Source of the DNA: Limnochorda pilosa
GTDB taxonomy: Bacteria; Bacillota; Limnochordia; Limnochordales; Limnochordaceae
DNA length: 64,000 nucleotides
NCBI RefSeq assembly: GCF_001544015.1
Contig: NZ_AP014924.1
Location: 992,001 to 1,056,000, forward strand
Reading direction: 5' to 3'
Position 1 is the stretch's first letter. Every line of letters starts with the position of its first letter. The translations under genes and the position numbers were made by a program. Below, in pieces: positions 18,565 to 26,572 of this stretch. The notes under the pieces were generated by a model that searched no databases, was not told the DNA's origin, and saw only the letters and a list, made by a program, of their open reading frames with translations.

Positions 18565-18761
18565 TCACTGGAACTGTCCTACCTCAGGGACCGACAGTCC
18601 CCGACAGATCTTCCGTGCCAGCTCGTCCGGGATCTCCACATGACGAGGAATGGTTTCTATGGCGCCCGTCTGCGGATTCATCCAGAGCGAGTGCGACGGC
18701 CTTCCCGCTTGAGAACACAGCCGTGTTTCCTCAGATGCCGAAGTAAGGCACCTCGTTTCAC
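18565..18761 (-). pseudogene. hicA: HicA toxin, copy 2, frameshifted
   Basis: Same sequence and same missing C as copy 1. Because both share the lesion, one cassette is a duplicate of the other made after the toxin was inactivated. Confidence 0.8.
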
Positions 18762-18973
18762 CGAACGCTGACCCTCTCAACGACAGCGTCGGGCGGAATC
18801 CCACGCAGTCCCTGATCCCGACGGTCCTCGAGGATCAAGCGGATGGCTTCCGATAGGCTTTGCAGCGCTTCATCCTGCGTCTTGCCCTGGCCGTTAGCGC
18901 CCGGAACCTCGGGAGAATACGCAATGAACCACTGCCCATCCCGCTCAACAACCGCCGTGAACTCGTTGGCCAC
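18758..18973 (-). CDS. hicB: HicB antitoxin, copy 2 (cassette)
   Basis: Identical in predicted protein to copy 1 (71 aa). The whole 565-bp cassette, including the non-coding leader, is repeated; differences begin in the next attC, where this copy has the CGTATCAGC subtype instead of GCGGCTCAGC. An antitoxin kept while its toxin is broken could still counter the intact copy 3 toxin. Confidence 0.88.
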   Translation of the reverse strand: MANEFTAVVERDGQWFIAYSPEVPGANGQGKTQDEALQSLSEAIRLILEDRRDQGLRGIPPDAVVERVSVR

Positions 18974-19119
18974 GCGACCAGCCCCCCATCCACCATCAGC
19001 ACCCTTGCGCTTGCCCTACTATTCTACCGCACCGCGCTGCATCGTGCTGAGTCCCACGTGGCCACTACCGTCTCCCAGAAGAAGCTCAATGAGCCTTCGC
19101 ACTCCTGCCAACTCCGTCC

Positions 19120-19213
19120 GTCTAACGTTCTGCCGTATCAGCGGCGCCGCCTGCCAGTCACCGATCGAGTCTCTCCGGCCTCCTACGGCGTCCGCTGAAT
19201 ACGCTTGCTAGAC
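19120..19213 (-). repeat. attC site
   Basis: GTCTAAC left, GCTAGAC right. Its loop-side segment (GATCGAGTCTCTCCGGCC) also occurs in the sites at 23,149 and 48,371. Confidence 0.92.
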
Positions 19214-19250
19214 GCCCAACGCAGAGCACCGCTTGTCGTTGAGTTGCGAG

Positions 19251-19904
19251 CTAATCCTCGGCGAGCAGCTCGTCAAGCGCGTCGCGCTTGCGTCGATTGC
19301 ATTCGCTGTGGACAAGCCGAAGGTTTTCAGGCGTAGTAGGCCCTCCCCTTGACCACGGTATGATATGGTCAAACTCGACCTGGTTATCCGGCACCGGTTG
19401 GTGGCATATCTGACAGATTTGCCCGTCACGTCTCACCACCTTCAGCATAACCTCATGCGGTATGGCTCGGCTCATCCGACGGGTCGCGCGCGTCTCAGTA
19501 GCCAACTCCGCGACAAAGAAGACCGGGCAAACGTGCCCAAACACTCGGCAGGACACGTCCTGCAAGACCTGGGGAACAGCCTCAGGATAATCCTCCGCAT
19601 TGAACTCAGCGACGCGCTGCTCGAACTCCTCCCTCCTCTCGTCGTCCAACGGTTCTCCGCTTCCAAGCCTCCCTGATTTTAGGCACTGGCTGAAGTACTC
19701 GTTGTGCTCAATGGCATCCGCACGTAACGGGGGGAGTAACGGGAATTGCTCCACCAGGGGACCGTACGGGCAGTACTTGATCTCCCAGCAAGGTTTGCAG
19801 ATCTGACGGATACGCCTACCCCAATCGGAGAGGACTTGACTGTCCGGGCTATCGGGCTTATATCCTAAGGCGACTTTCACGGAAGCGTGTAGCCTGTCAG
19901 CCAA
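19251..19904 (-). CDS. HNH endonuclease (cassette)
   Basis: 217 aa if started at the TTG at 19904, which follows GGGGGG; no ATG fits, and the frame runs on into the attC. The C-terminal 60 residues are a classical zinc-finger HNH domain: CQICHQPVPDNQVEFDHIIPWSRGGPT, ENLRLVHSECNRRK, with two CxxC pairs and DH..H. An N-terminal CKPCWEIKYCPYGPLVEQFPLL motif occurs in a group of HNH proteins found near defence loci. Likely a DNA-nicking or restriction-like enzyme. Confidence 0.85.
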   Translation of the reverse strand: MADRLHASVKVALGYKPDSPDSQVLSDWGRRIRQICKPCWEIKYCPYGPLVEQFPLLPPLRADAIEHNEYFSQCLKSGRLGSGEPLDDERREEFEQRVAEFNAEDYPEAVPQVLQDVSCRVFGHVCPVFFVAELATETRATRRMSRAIPHEVMLKVVRRDGQICQICHQPVPDNQVEFDHIIPWSRGGPTTPENLRLVHSECNRRKRDALDELLAED

Positions 19905-19922
19905 AGTGGTAGCCCCCCGTGC

Positions 19923-20031
19923 GTCTAACGGACTGCGCTTCAGCTGCCGTCGAGGCGCGCTCTCCAAGAAGACCTCGAAAACCGTACGATCTTGCGCGCC
20001 GAAGGCGGTCAGCTGCAAGCACTTGTTGGGC
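19923..20031 (-). repeat. attC site, divergent long type
   Basis: GTCTAAC left, GTTGGGC right; arms TGCGCTTCAGCTGCCG and GGTCAGCTGCAAGCA. Sequence outside the core differs from the array majority, suggesting a cassette acquired from elsewhere. Confidence 0.82.
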
Positions 20032-20054
20032 AGTGCGGACGTGATGACAATCGC

Positions 20055-20570
20055 TCAGCAGTCGAACACCGACCAGCAGATGGCGTTGCGTAAACGCTGG
20101 TCATCCAGAACTAGCTCGCGAACCGCCTCCGGCAACTGCTCACGCTGCCACGCACACTCGTGCCGACCGGCCTGTTCACCCTGGCCGTCAGGTGCGGCAG
20201 CCCGTGCAGCCTTGATCGCGTACGCGGCAGCACCGAGTTCATGTGCGGCGACGTGGGCGACGGCGGCGGCCTGACCTGCGGCATAGGCGGCATAGCGCGC
20301 GGCCCCGGTGAGATCTCGAGCCGCTGCATTGGCGGCGCCCGCCGCAGCGCGAGCCTCAGACATCGTGATCTCGCCGCGCACCCACGCCCGGGCCTGGTCG
20401 ATGGCATGGCGCGGACGCGGATCCGAAGGCTGCACCGCCTCGAAGAGAGGCAACACGTGCTCCGCGCAGTCGGCCGCCCATTGAGCGAGAAGCCGGTGAT
20501 GCGAGTCTTCCAGCGTGCCGCCGCGACGGATGGTGATGAATCGGGGATCGCGCTCCTTGGGGAGAATCAC
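20055..20570 (-). CDS. Imm-5-like putative immunity protein (cassette)
   Basis: 171 aa from the GTG at 20570 (AAGGAGGCAGACCT upstream). The alanine-rich helical repeat with LAQWAADCAEHVLPLFE, RHAIDQARAWVRGE and AHVAAHELGAAAYAIKAARAA is the pattern of proteins annotated as Imm-5-like immunity proteins. These protect against contact-dependent toxins in some systems; here no toxin is adjacent. Function by similarity only. Confidence 0.7.
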   Translation of the reverse strand: MILPKERDPRFITIRRGGTLEDSHHRLLAQWAADCAEHVLPLFEAVQPSDPRPRHAIDQARAWVRGEITMSEARAAAGAANAAARDLTGAARYAAYAAGQAAAVAHVAAHELGAAAYAIKAARAAAPDGQGEQAGRHECAWQREQLPEAVRELVLDDQRLRNAICWSVFDC

Positions 20571-20594
20571 AGGTCTGCCTCCTTCGCTTCATCT

Positions 20595-20688
20595 GCCCAA
20601 CGTCCTTGCGTTTCAGCGGCGCCGCCACCCAGCCCCCGGTCGAGACGCCCCGCCTAACTACGGCGTCCGCTGGAAACGCTTGTTGGGC
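20595..20688 (-). repeat. attC site
   Basis: GCCCAAC left, GTTGGGC right; arms TTGCGTTTCAGCGGCGCC and GGCGTCCGCTGGAAACGC keep pairing through matched changes. Confidence 0.92.
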
Positions 20689-21209
20689 ATCGTTTTGGCG
20701 ATTTCGGCTTCCTTTCTCGTCAGCTGATACCAGCAAACTCCGGACTCCGTGCCCTGCTGGTCCGAGGGTTGAAATGGGCGAAATCCCACACGTTCGGCTA
20801 CTCGTTGAGACCGCACATTGTTTGCATACGTCTTGAGAGTAATCCGGTCGAATCCTTCCTCCGCGAGAGCCCAGTGGCAGAGTAGGCGTAGTGCTTCTGT
20901 CGCGATCCCGCGTCCACGCGCAGATGCCGCCAGCCAGTACATTGCTTCACCTGTAGCCGCGTTGTCTTCATCCCGAACCAACGAGATGTTCCCTAAGATC
21001 TCATTGCTTTTGGTCTCGACGATCGCGAAAGAGAACACATTATCGCCCTTATTCACTGCTTCTATGGCCGCCTCAGTCTCAGCAACCGTCAACTCGCGGC
21101 GTTCGGTCGTCCACCTGTACACCTCTTCATCTCGTGCTTCGATATACCATTGAGCATCAGCGGTTTGCCAAGATCTAAGGTGCACACCCGCATCACCCTG
21201 AATGAACAC
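20658..21209 (-). CDS. GNAT family N-acetyltransferase, RimJ/RimL-like (cassette)
   Basis: 183 aa from the GTG at 21209 (AGGAGGAGGCAACG upstream). Motif A reads YWLAASARGRGIATEALRLLCHWAL and motif B TYANNVRSQRVAERVGFRP, the RimJ pattern. The ORF runs 31 nt into its own attC and takes its last residues (NKRFQRTP) and TAG stop from it, so the attC encodes the protein tail. Substrate unknown. Confidence 0.85.
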   Translation of the reverse strand: MFIQGDAGVHLRSWQTADAQWYIEARDEEVYRWTTERRELTVAETEAAIEAVNKGDNVFSFAIVETKSNEILGNISLVRDEDNAATGEAMYWLAASARGRGIATEALRLLCHWALAEEGFDRITLKTYANNVRSQRVAERVGFRPFQPSDQQGTESGVCWYQLTRKEAEIAKTMPNKRFQRTP

Positions 21210-21251
21210 CGTTGCCTCCTCCTGTACCTTCCCTAATCGTGCTCTCCGTAC

Positions 21252-21344
21252 GCCCAACGTCCTGCCGTATCAGCGGCGCCGACGACCAGCTACCGGCTGG
21301 TGCTCCTGAGTTACTCCGGCGTCCGCTGCATACGCTTGTTAGCT
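21252..21344 (-). repeat. attC site (first VOC cassette)
   Basis: GCCCAAC left, GTTAGCT right. From the arm inwards identical to the site at 21,808. Confidence 0.92.
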
Positions 21345-21423
21345 CGCCTGCCACGTCCCATCCAAGCCAACCTTCGATCCCCTCTTCCCAGGACCCCGGT
21401 AGCATCCATCCGCCGGCGATGCC

Positions 21424-21780
21424 TCAGCCCTCGAGCCCTCTAAGTTCCACCATACGTCCGTCAGGATCATACAGAAACGCAGAGCGTCCCCAGGGAAACA
21501 TCGTTGGACCTAAGACTTCGTATCCGGCCGAAGACAACCTCTCACACTCTGCATCAAGATCTTCGACTTGGAAGGCAACATGATCAACGTCCTTCGGCCA
21601 TCCTGGTTCGGCCGGCTCCTCCGACACGGAATGGATGAACAGGTCTACTCCTTCCACGTCAAAGCTGTACGCGTCGCGCCCCGGGTCAGGGGTGGACGCA
21701 CCCAAGAGATCTGCATAGAACATGGCGAGTTCGCCCGGTTGCTTCGTGAACCTCGCGACCTCGATGACCCGACGCTTCAA
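21424..21780 (-). CDS. VOC-family (glyoxalase-like) protein, tandem copy 1 (cassette)
   Basis: 118 aa; TTG start at 21780 with GGAGGTGGGGGC upstream. Two beta-alpha-beta-beta-beta modules: FTKQPGELAMFYADLLG at the start and KDVDHVAFQVEDLDAECERLSSAGYEVLGPT in the second, ending SAFLYDPDGRMVELRG with the metal-ligand Glu. Bleomycin/fosfomycin-resistance-like and dioxygenase members share this fold. A 556-bp tandem repeat with the next cassette. Confidence 0.82.
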   Translation of the reverse strand: MKRRVIEVARFTKQPGELAMFYADLLGASTPDPGRDAYSFDVEGVDLFIHSVSEEPAEPGWPKDVDHVAFQVEDLDAECERLSSAGYEVLGPTMFPWGRSAFLYDPDGRMVELRGLEG

Positions 21781-21807
21781 GCCCCCACCTCCAATGCTGC
21801 AAAGTCG

Positions 21808-21900
21808 AGCTAACGTCCTGCCGTATCAGCGGCGCCGACGACCAGCTACCGGCTGGTGCTCCTGAGTTACTCCGGCGTCCGCTGCATACGCTTGTTAGCT
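21808..21900 (-). repeat. attC site (second VOC cassette)
   Basis: AGCTAAC left, GTTAGCT right; copy of the site 556 bp away. Confidence 0.92.
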
Positions 21901-21979
21901 CGCCTGCCACGTCCCATCCAAGCCAACCTTCGATCCCCTCTTCCCAGGACCCCGGTAGCATCCATCCGCCGGCGATGCC

Positions 21980-22336
21980 TCAGCCCTCGAGCCCTCTAAG
22001 TTCCACCATACGTCCGTCAGGATCATACAGAAACGCAGAGCGTCCCCAGGGAAACATCGTTGGACCTAAGACTTCGTATCCGGCCGAAGACAACCTCTCA
22101 CACTCTGCATCAAGATCTTCGACTTGGAAGGCAACATGATCAACGTCCTTCGGCCATCCTGGTTCGGCTGGCTCCTCCGACACGGAATGGATGAACAGGT
22201 CTACTCCTTCCACGTCAAAGCTGTACGCGTCGCGCCCCGGGTCAGGGGTGGACGCACCCAAGAGATCTGCATAGAACATGGCGAGTTCGCCCGGTTGCTT
22301 CGTGAACCTCGCGACCTCGATGACCCGACGCTTCAA
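21980..22336 (-). CDS. VOC-family protein, tandem copy 2 (cassette)
   Basis: Predicted protein identical to copy 1; the DNA differs visibly only at GGCTGGCTC here against GGCCGGCTC in copy 1 (silent). The repeat unit is the complete cassette, as expected from excision-reinsertion or unequal exchange between attC sites. Confidence 0.82.
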   Translation of the reverse strand: MKRRVIEVARFTKQPGELAMFYADLLGASTPDPGRDAYSFDVEGVDLFIHSVSEEPAEPGWPKDVDHVAFQVEDLDAECERLSSAGYEVLGPTMFPWGRSAFLYDPDGRMVELRGLEG

Positions 22337-22363
22337 GCCCCCACCTCCAATGCTGCAAAGTCG

Positions 22364-22457
22364 AGCTAACGTCCTTGCGGCTCAGCGGCGCCGACGGCCG
22401 CCGTCAACTTGTCCCTCTACCCTCTCCATCGGCGTCCGCTGCAGCCGCTTGTTAGGA
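22364..22457 (-). repeat. attC site
   Basis: AGCTAAC left, GTTAGGA right; GCGGCTCAGCGGCGCC subtype. Confidence 0.92.
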
Positions 22458-22721
22458 GTCTTGAACAGTCCCTGACGCGGTCCCTTTGGTCGGCGCGAAG
22501 AGCACCCGGGCTCGGCATGACCCATCCCGTGACCGCGCGTCCCTCTCACGTCAGCTCGATCTCTCAGCCGGCCACACTTCCTGTGCTCATCCGCCCGTCG
22601 GGCCCCACACCATGGCCTCGGGGCCCTTGTAATGACCCGGTAGCCGGCAGTACGTCACTCTTCGCGCCGCCAGCCGCACCGACCTCGACCATCACCCAGG
22701 TCTCGAGCGGTTCAGCTGTAC
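22458..22721 (-). ncRNA. ORF-less cassette C with long-range inverted repeat
   Basis: 264 nt. Arms GGTCGGCGCGAAGAG (22,488-22,502) and CTCTTCGCGCCGCC (22,658-22,671) enclose 155 nt, the same loop length as cassette A although the loop sequences differ. No ORF with a start site on the cassette strand. Confidence 0.55.
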
Positions 22722-22812
22722 TCCTAACGTCCTTGCGGCTCAGCGGCGCCGACGGCCGCCGTCATGCAACCCGCTTGGCCTTCACGGCGTCCGCTGCAGC
22801 CGCTTGTTATGC
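22722..22812 (-). repeat. attC site
   Basis: TCCTAAC left, GTTATGC right; GCGGCTCAGC subtype. Confidence 0.9.
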
Positions 22813-23148
22813 CGGAGCCCTCATCGTTGCTGATGGTGTTCGGCCTCCAACTGATGGGGCCTCCGGTGGTCGGCCCGAGGATTCGGACGGCTCTCCCCCT
22901 TGCAGCCCCTTCGCGATGGGCCCTGTCGCACCGCTACACCGTCAATCACGCTGGAGAGGCGCCAAGAACCTCTCTGGCTCCGGCCTGCTTCCCGAATCCT
23001 CGGGCCGCCACGCTCCCTTTCGCCAGTTCCGCATCACCCGCTACGGGACCGCAGGTCCCCCGTTCGACGGCCTGGCACCCAAAGGGACGCCAGATGAATC
23101 GAGCCTCCCCTACCCTCAGCACCACTCGTTCGTGCCCTACCCTAATCG
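22813..23148 (-). ncRNA. ORF-less cassette E with long-range inverted repeat
   Basis: 336 nt. Arms GGTCGGCCCGAGGATTCGG (22,868-22,886) and CCGAATCCTCGGGCCGCC (22,992-23,009) enclose 105 nt. Compared with cassettes A-D the stem has changed on both sides (GCG to CCG with CGC to CGG, AAG to AGG with CTT to CCT), keeping pairing. The nearest relative is cassette F at 34.7 kb. Confidence 0.57.
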
Positions 23149-23242
23149 GCATAACGTCCTGCCGTATCAGCGGCGCCGACAGCCAGCCACCGATCGAGTC
23201 TCTCCGGCCTCCTACGGCGTCCGCTGAATACGCTTGTTAGAC
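23149..23242 (-). repeat. attC site
   Basis: GCATAAC left, GTTAGAC right; CGTATCAGCGGCGCC subtype. Confidence 0.92.
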
Positions 23243-23318
23243 GCCTGCGAAACCTGGTCGGGAGAGAAAGGCGAACATGGCGGAGCATGCGTTACCAACA
23301 TGCAGTGCATTTGGAGTT

Positions 23319-23810
23319 TCACGGCGACTTGACGCCGCTATCGGTGCTGCTTGATGGTGCTGGTGCCGCCCTGTACGACTGATCACGGGCGACGACCGTT
23401 TCAGGCTCGAACCGGATGAACGAGCATCCCTCCCACGACTGCGCGTCACCCCAGAGTCGCGGGTCCCAACTCTCCTTATGTGGGCCCAGATAACGGGCGA
23501 GCAGCCGCTCCACCCGCTTGATATCAATCCGTTCAACGCGGGCGCGCCCGCGCATTCCGACGTGCCATACCCGTCCAGTCCGGCGATCAAAGTCCACGAT
23601 CCCGATAGCGCACCTAGGATTGTGCGTAATGCGGGCTGGGAAGGTGTTCTTGGCCTCAGCAATGATCCAGATTGCACCGTCTTCCCAGAGGAACCAAACG
23701 GGTGAATCGCACGGCTGCCCTGTTTCCGAAGCTGTTGCCAAGTGGGCGAACAGAGGGCGTGCGAGGAGCTCCTCAAGACTGACCGGCAGCGTGTCTTGCA
23801 GAATCCTCAC
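23319..23810 (-). CDS. Pyridoxamine 5'-phosphate oxidase-like FMN split-barrel protein (cassette)
   Basis: 163 aa from the GTG at 23810 (AAGGAGGGCTCTCG upstream). LEELLARPLFAHLATASETGQPCDSPVWFLWEDGAIWIIAEAKNTFPARITHNPRCAIGIVDFD is the first half of the split barrel, followed by VWHVGMRGRARVERID. Relatives bind FMN, F420 or haem. Reaction unknown. Confidence 0.85.
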   Translation of the reverse strand: MRILQDTLPVSLEELLARPLFAHLATASETGQPCDSPVWFLWEDGAIWIIAEAKNTFPARITHNPRCAIGIVDFDRRTGRVWHVGMRGRARVERIDIKRVERLLARYLGPHKESWDPRLWGDAQSWEGCSFIRFEPETVVARDQSYRAAPAPSSSTDSGVKSP

Positions 23811-23861
23811 CGAGAGCCCTCCTTCGTAGACACGTATAGTAGGTTCCTGGAGCCAGAGTGC

Positions 23862-23955
23862 GTCTAACGTCGGGTCGTATCAGCGGCGCCGCCACTCAGC
23901 GCCCACGTGGAGGATCTCGCCCTCCTTCGGCGTCCGCTGCATACGCTTGTTAGGC
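23862..23955 (-). repeat. attC site
   Basis: GTCTAAC left, GTTAGGC right; arm GGGTCGTATCAGCGGCGCC. It provides the TAA stop of the phosphatase gene. Confidence 0.92.
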
Positions 23956-24471
23956 GGTGGCTCCCCAAGTTCGGACCAAGCGAGCTTGCCACTCTGACTC
24001 AGGCCAACCGTCCTTGCCTCGCTCTTTGTGTACCCTGTCAAGAAACGAAATAGCATCCTCGGCAGGGAAACCCAACTGTCGGAGCACGCAGCCTATTACT
24101 GTGCCGGTTCGGCCTCGCCCTCCGTAGCAATGAACCACTATGCCGTGCTTACTCTCCAGTCCTAACATGACCGCATTGACTGCTTGCGCTACCAGCGTCC
24201 TCTGTTCCCCCTCGTCCCGCGGATCACCCCCATGGACGAGGTCTTCCAGATGCGCCGAAAACGCCAACCTCAGTGGCCGTGGGTCGTATCTCCCACGGTG
24301 TAGAGACACGACCTCGTCGAAACCGGCATCATGGAGCGCTTTCCAGGGCCAGTCGCTAGATGGCAGGCGCATTCCGGCGAGAGGGATAGGGTCTATGAGT
24401 ACCCAGTAGAGTTGACTCGGGATCTTCAGGCCCGCGATGTGCGGGCCTTGGTCTGGTTCGATCAAGGTCAT
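23950..24471 (-). CDS. Dual-specificity/tyrosine phosphatase-like protein (cassette)
   Basis: 173 aa from the ATG at 24471 (GGAAGGGG upstream); a GTG six codons earlier is possible. The P-loop VVHCYGGRGRTGTVIGC carries the HCx5R signature with catalytic Cys and Arg, and the general-acid loop is near HLEDLVHGGDP. The N-terminal PIPLAGMRLPSSDWPWKALHDAGFDEVVSL places it with small DSP proteins. Stop codon contributed by the attC. Confidence 0.86.
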   Translation of the reverse strand: MTLIEPDQGPHIAGLKIPSQLYWVLIDPIPLAGMRLPSSDWPWKALHDAGFDEVVSLHRGRYDPRPLRLAFSAHLEDLVHGGDPRDEGEQRTLVAQAVNAVMLGLESKHGIVVHCYGGRGRTGTVIGCVLRQLGFPAEDAISFLDRVHKERGKDGWPESEWQARLVRTWGATA

Positions 24472-24490
24472 CGTGCCAACCCCTTCCACC

Positions 24491-24583
24491 GCCTAACGTC
24501 CTGCCGTATCAGCGGCGCCGCCACCTGGCCACCGGCCGGTGCTCCAGGCCACCTACGGCGTCCGCTGCATGCGCTTGTTAGGA
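24491..24583 (-). repeat. attC site
   Basis: GCCTAAC left, GTTAGGA right; arm CGTATCAGCGGCGCC against GGCGTCCGCTGCATGCGC. First cassette site next to the orphan attI. Confidence 0.92.
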
Positions 24584-25390
24584 GTCGGTCTTTACCGCAT
24601 CGTCCAGCCTGCGATGGAGCAACGATGCCACGGTCATCATGTCGAGAGCATCTTGTTCAGTCATCTTCCACGTAATCCGTGGTGCATGCGCCGTGGGATT
24701 ACGAAACGCACCAAAGAAGCCTTTCATGAGATTCATGAGGCCGGTATGTTCGCTACGTTCGGGATCCGTTCTCAACGAATTGAAGGCTATGACGGGGTAC
24801 AGCTTCTTACCCATACCAAAGGCCTCATCCACCAATTCGGCCCCATCTGAGGCAAGGCCGCTCTTGTCCCTGATCTTCTGGGCGACACTCTTTGCAGCCT
24901 CAAGTACCGCGTGGAAGTAGTTCCCTTCTACCAACTCCGCCCGACAAAACTGCAGGACATCGGGGTGTACACCCCGATCACGCAACTTGCGACGCAGTTG
25001 ATCCGCCGCCGCTTCCGCTTCGGAGATAGTCCGGGCCCGTGGCACGGTCTGCAACGTCCCCTGGTCCGTCAACCGCAGTCCCTCAAAAGACAGGATCCGA
25101 TTGAGTTCTGCCTGCTTCATCTTGAAGTAGTCAGGTGACTGGACATAGAGCACAGGATTCATGACGCGCTGGATGAAAGCACACACGTTATTGGCGCATT
25201 GGTCTCGGCGTTGGCGAGCCACGAGAGCCTCGTACAGCCGGATTCGTTTGGTCATGCCAGGATGCGGGTCCGCAATGCCGCACTCCTGAAGATAGCGGCC
25301 GATCTCGCTCCCGGTCAGACCGGTGTTGGTGTCGCCGAGCACATTACACACCTGCTCCAAGTTGGCTTCCGCGAATGCCGGAATACGCAT
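24578..25390 (-). CDS. TIGR02391-family protein (Ymh domain), first cassette of array 1
   Basis: 270 aa. The C-terminal ~120 residues match the TIGR02391/Ymh pattern: GNYFHAVLEAAKSVAQKIRDKSGL, DGAELVDEAFG, FNSLRTDPERSEHTGLMNLMKGFFGAFRNPTAHAP, ALDMMTVASLLHRRLDDA. Such proteins occur in phage-defence and mobile contexts and may act on nucleic acid; role unproven. Its AGGAG ribosome site is part of the recombination junction GTTAGGAG, and its TAA stop lies in the attC. Confidence 0.83.
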   Translation of the reverse strand: MRIPAFAEANLEQVCNVLGDTNTGLTGSEIGRYLQECGIADPHPGMTKRIRLYEALVARQRRDQCANNVCAFIQRVMNPVLYVQSPDYFKMKQAELNRILSFEGLRLTDQGTLQTVPRARTISEAEAAADQLRRKLRDRGVHPDVLQFCRAELVEGNYFHAVLEAAKSVAQKIRDKSGLASDGAELVDEAFGMGKKLYPVIAFNSLRTDPERSEHTGLMNLMKGFFGAFRNPTAHAPRITWKMTEQDALDMMTVASLLHRRLDDAVKTDS

Positions 25391-25401
25391 CGCTCTTGTG
25401 C

Positions 25402-25452
25402 TCCTAACTACGTCTTAAGCAGTTCCTCATATAGCCTGTGGACCGCAACATC
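25402..25452 (-). repeat. Orphan attI-like site
   Basis: The array edge TCCTAAC (25,402-25,408) is followed by about 44 bp alignable with the DNA beside the intact intI at 49,038: both share, read on the minus strand, TTGCG, ACAGG, ATATG, GAAC, CTTAAG and GTAGTTRGG at matching spacing. It lacks the arms of an attC. Interpreted as the attI of an integron that lost its integrase. Confidence 0.75.
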
Positions 25453-25804
25453 GCTCCGTAACCACCGGATCGCACGCAAGAGGTAATCCCACTCAGGACC
25501 GTCGTCATCGCTGATCCGCCTTCTTCGCGTCGCTCTTTACGCAGTTCCAGATGACCCAATCTGCCAGCCGCGGCGCTCAGTACCCACGCGGCAAATGCAC
25601 CGGACTCCGGGTGCTGCCTCCACCACCGGTCAGGTGGCGCTGTAGACCGTCATCGCCCGCCGCGTGTGTAGGCTGCGAACCGCCTCACCGGCAGGCAAGC
25701 CTCTCTTCGACCCTCTGATGAACCGACGTGAACGGCGCGGTTGTCGTGACTGGTCAACAGATCCGGGCCTCGATCCCCAATTCCCGTTGGGGTCGTTTCG
25801 CCGC
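25453..25804. other. Scar of the deleted integrase body
   Basis: About 350 nt without a recognisable ORF lie where a ~1.1 kb intI would be expected between the orphan attI and the intI-5'-like segment. No integrase motifs can be read in any frame. Confidence 0.5.
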
Positions 25805-26065
25805 TACTGGCACTGGGCACGGTTCAGGAGTCATGGGATGCGCTGCCGGCAGCGCCGGAGGCACAGGCCGTGCCTGGACGAAGCACTCCTGGGCCGCTGT
25901 GTTCCGAGTGTCGCAGCTTCACCCGGACGGCCTCGGCTCCTGCGAGCTGCTGTCGGCAGCGTCCAGGGTAGGGCAGAACCTAGGTGCGTGGTTCGACAGG
26001 CGGGTAGGAACTCCTTTGACATCTTGCCATCTTCAGGACTGCCTGACGCCCTCGAAGCGCAGCTG
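25805..26065 (-). pseudogene. Remnant of an integron integrase 5' end and promoter region
   Basis: Clear DNA similarity to 50,225-50,490: GGGATGCGCTGCC, GCCTGGACGA, GCTTCACCCGGAC, TCCAGGG, AGAACCTA.GTGCGTG.TTCGACAGG, GCCATCTTC occur in the same order. In the intact locus this segment holds the GTG start and first ~36 codons of IntI plus its upstream DNA. Similarity ends abruptly at about 26,065. Confidence 0.72.
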
Positions 26066-26259
26066 GACGCCGAACACGGACGATCGCATTCGAAGCGGGC
26101 CGTAACCACGCGGTGCCGCTGTTGGGCGCCGCACGCCCGGTAACCCGCTCAGCCGTCCACGCTGCCACCCGGGCCGGGCGTCGCCCTCGGGGTATGGCCT
26201 CACCCCTTTCGTTCCTTTTCCGAAGGCATGATCAGACCCACCTACCATCCTACCAGATC

Positions 26260-26553
26260 CCCGGGATCAGCCGGTACCGCACCTTCTCGCGGTACTCGGC
26301 GTAGCCCGGCAGATCGCGGAGCAGCATCTTCTCCTCCTCGCGGATTCGGAAGCCGAGGCCTACCGCCAGCAGCGCTCCGGGGATCAGGCCCGAAAAGGGT
26401 CATGGGCACGAAGAGGACGGCCATGAAGATCCAGGCCTCCCACTAGCGGATCGTTCCCGCGGGTGCGATGAAGACCAGAGCGAGGAGTACGATGCCCGCC
26501 AGCAGACGGCCCACGGTGATCCTTCGCAACTGCCGGGGCAACAGATCGGTCAT
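26260..26553 (-). pseudogene. Isoprenylcysteine carboxyl methyltransferase-family protein, broken
   Basis: Starts MTDLLPRQLRRITVGRLLAG, FIAPAGTIR, then an in-frame TAG, WEAWIFMAVLFVPMTLFG, an internal deletion, and in another frame the family C-terminus FRIREEEKMLLRDLPGYAEYREKVRYRLIPGIW. Nonsense codon, deletion and frameshift make it non-functional. Confidence 0.72.
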
Positions 26554-26572
26554 GGGTGAACTCCTTCCCGCC

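Larger units (their letters stand above)
11666..25452 (-). mobile_element. Integron cassette array 1 (21 cassettes) with attI but no intact integrase
   Basis: Twenty regularly spaced attC sites plus one decayed terminal site alternate with short genes, nearly all on the minus strand. In canonical orientation each site reads from the right: RYYYAAC-AAGCG...GGACGCC, spacer, GGCGCC...GACGTTAG. Reading from the right end, cassettes are TIGR02391, phosphatase, FMN split barrel, two ORF-less, two VOC, GNAT, Imm-5-like, HNH, HicBA, deaminase, ORF-less, DUF3795, HicBA, RidA, ORF-less, hydrolase, Mrr, GNAT, hypothetical. The right end abuts a diverged attI (25,402-25,452). Confidence 0.9.
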
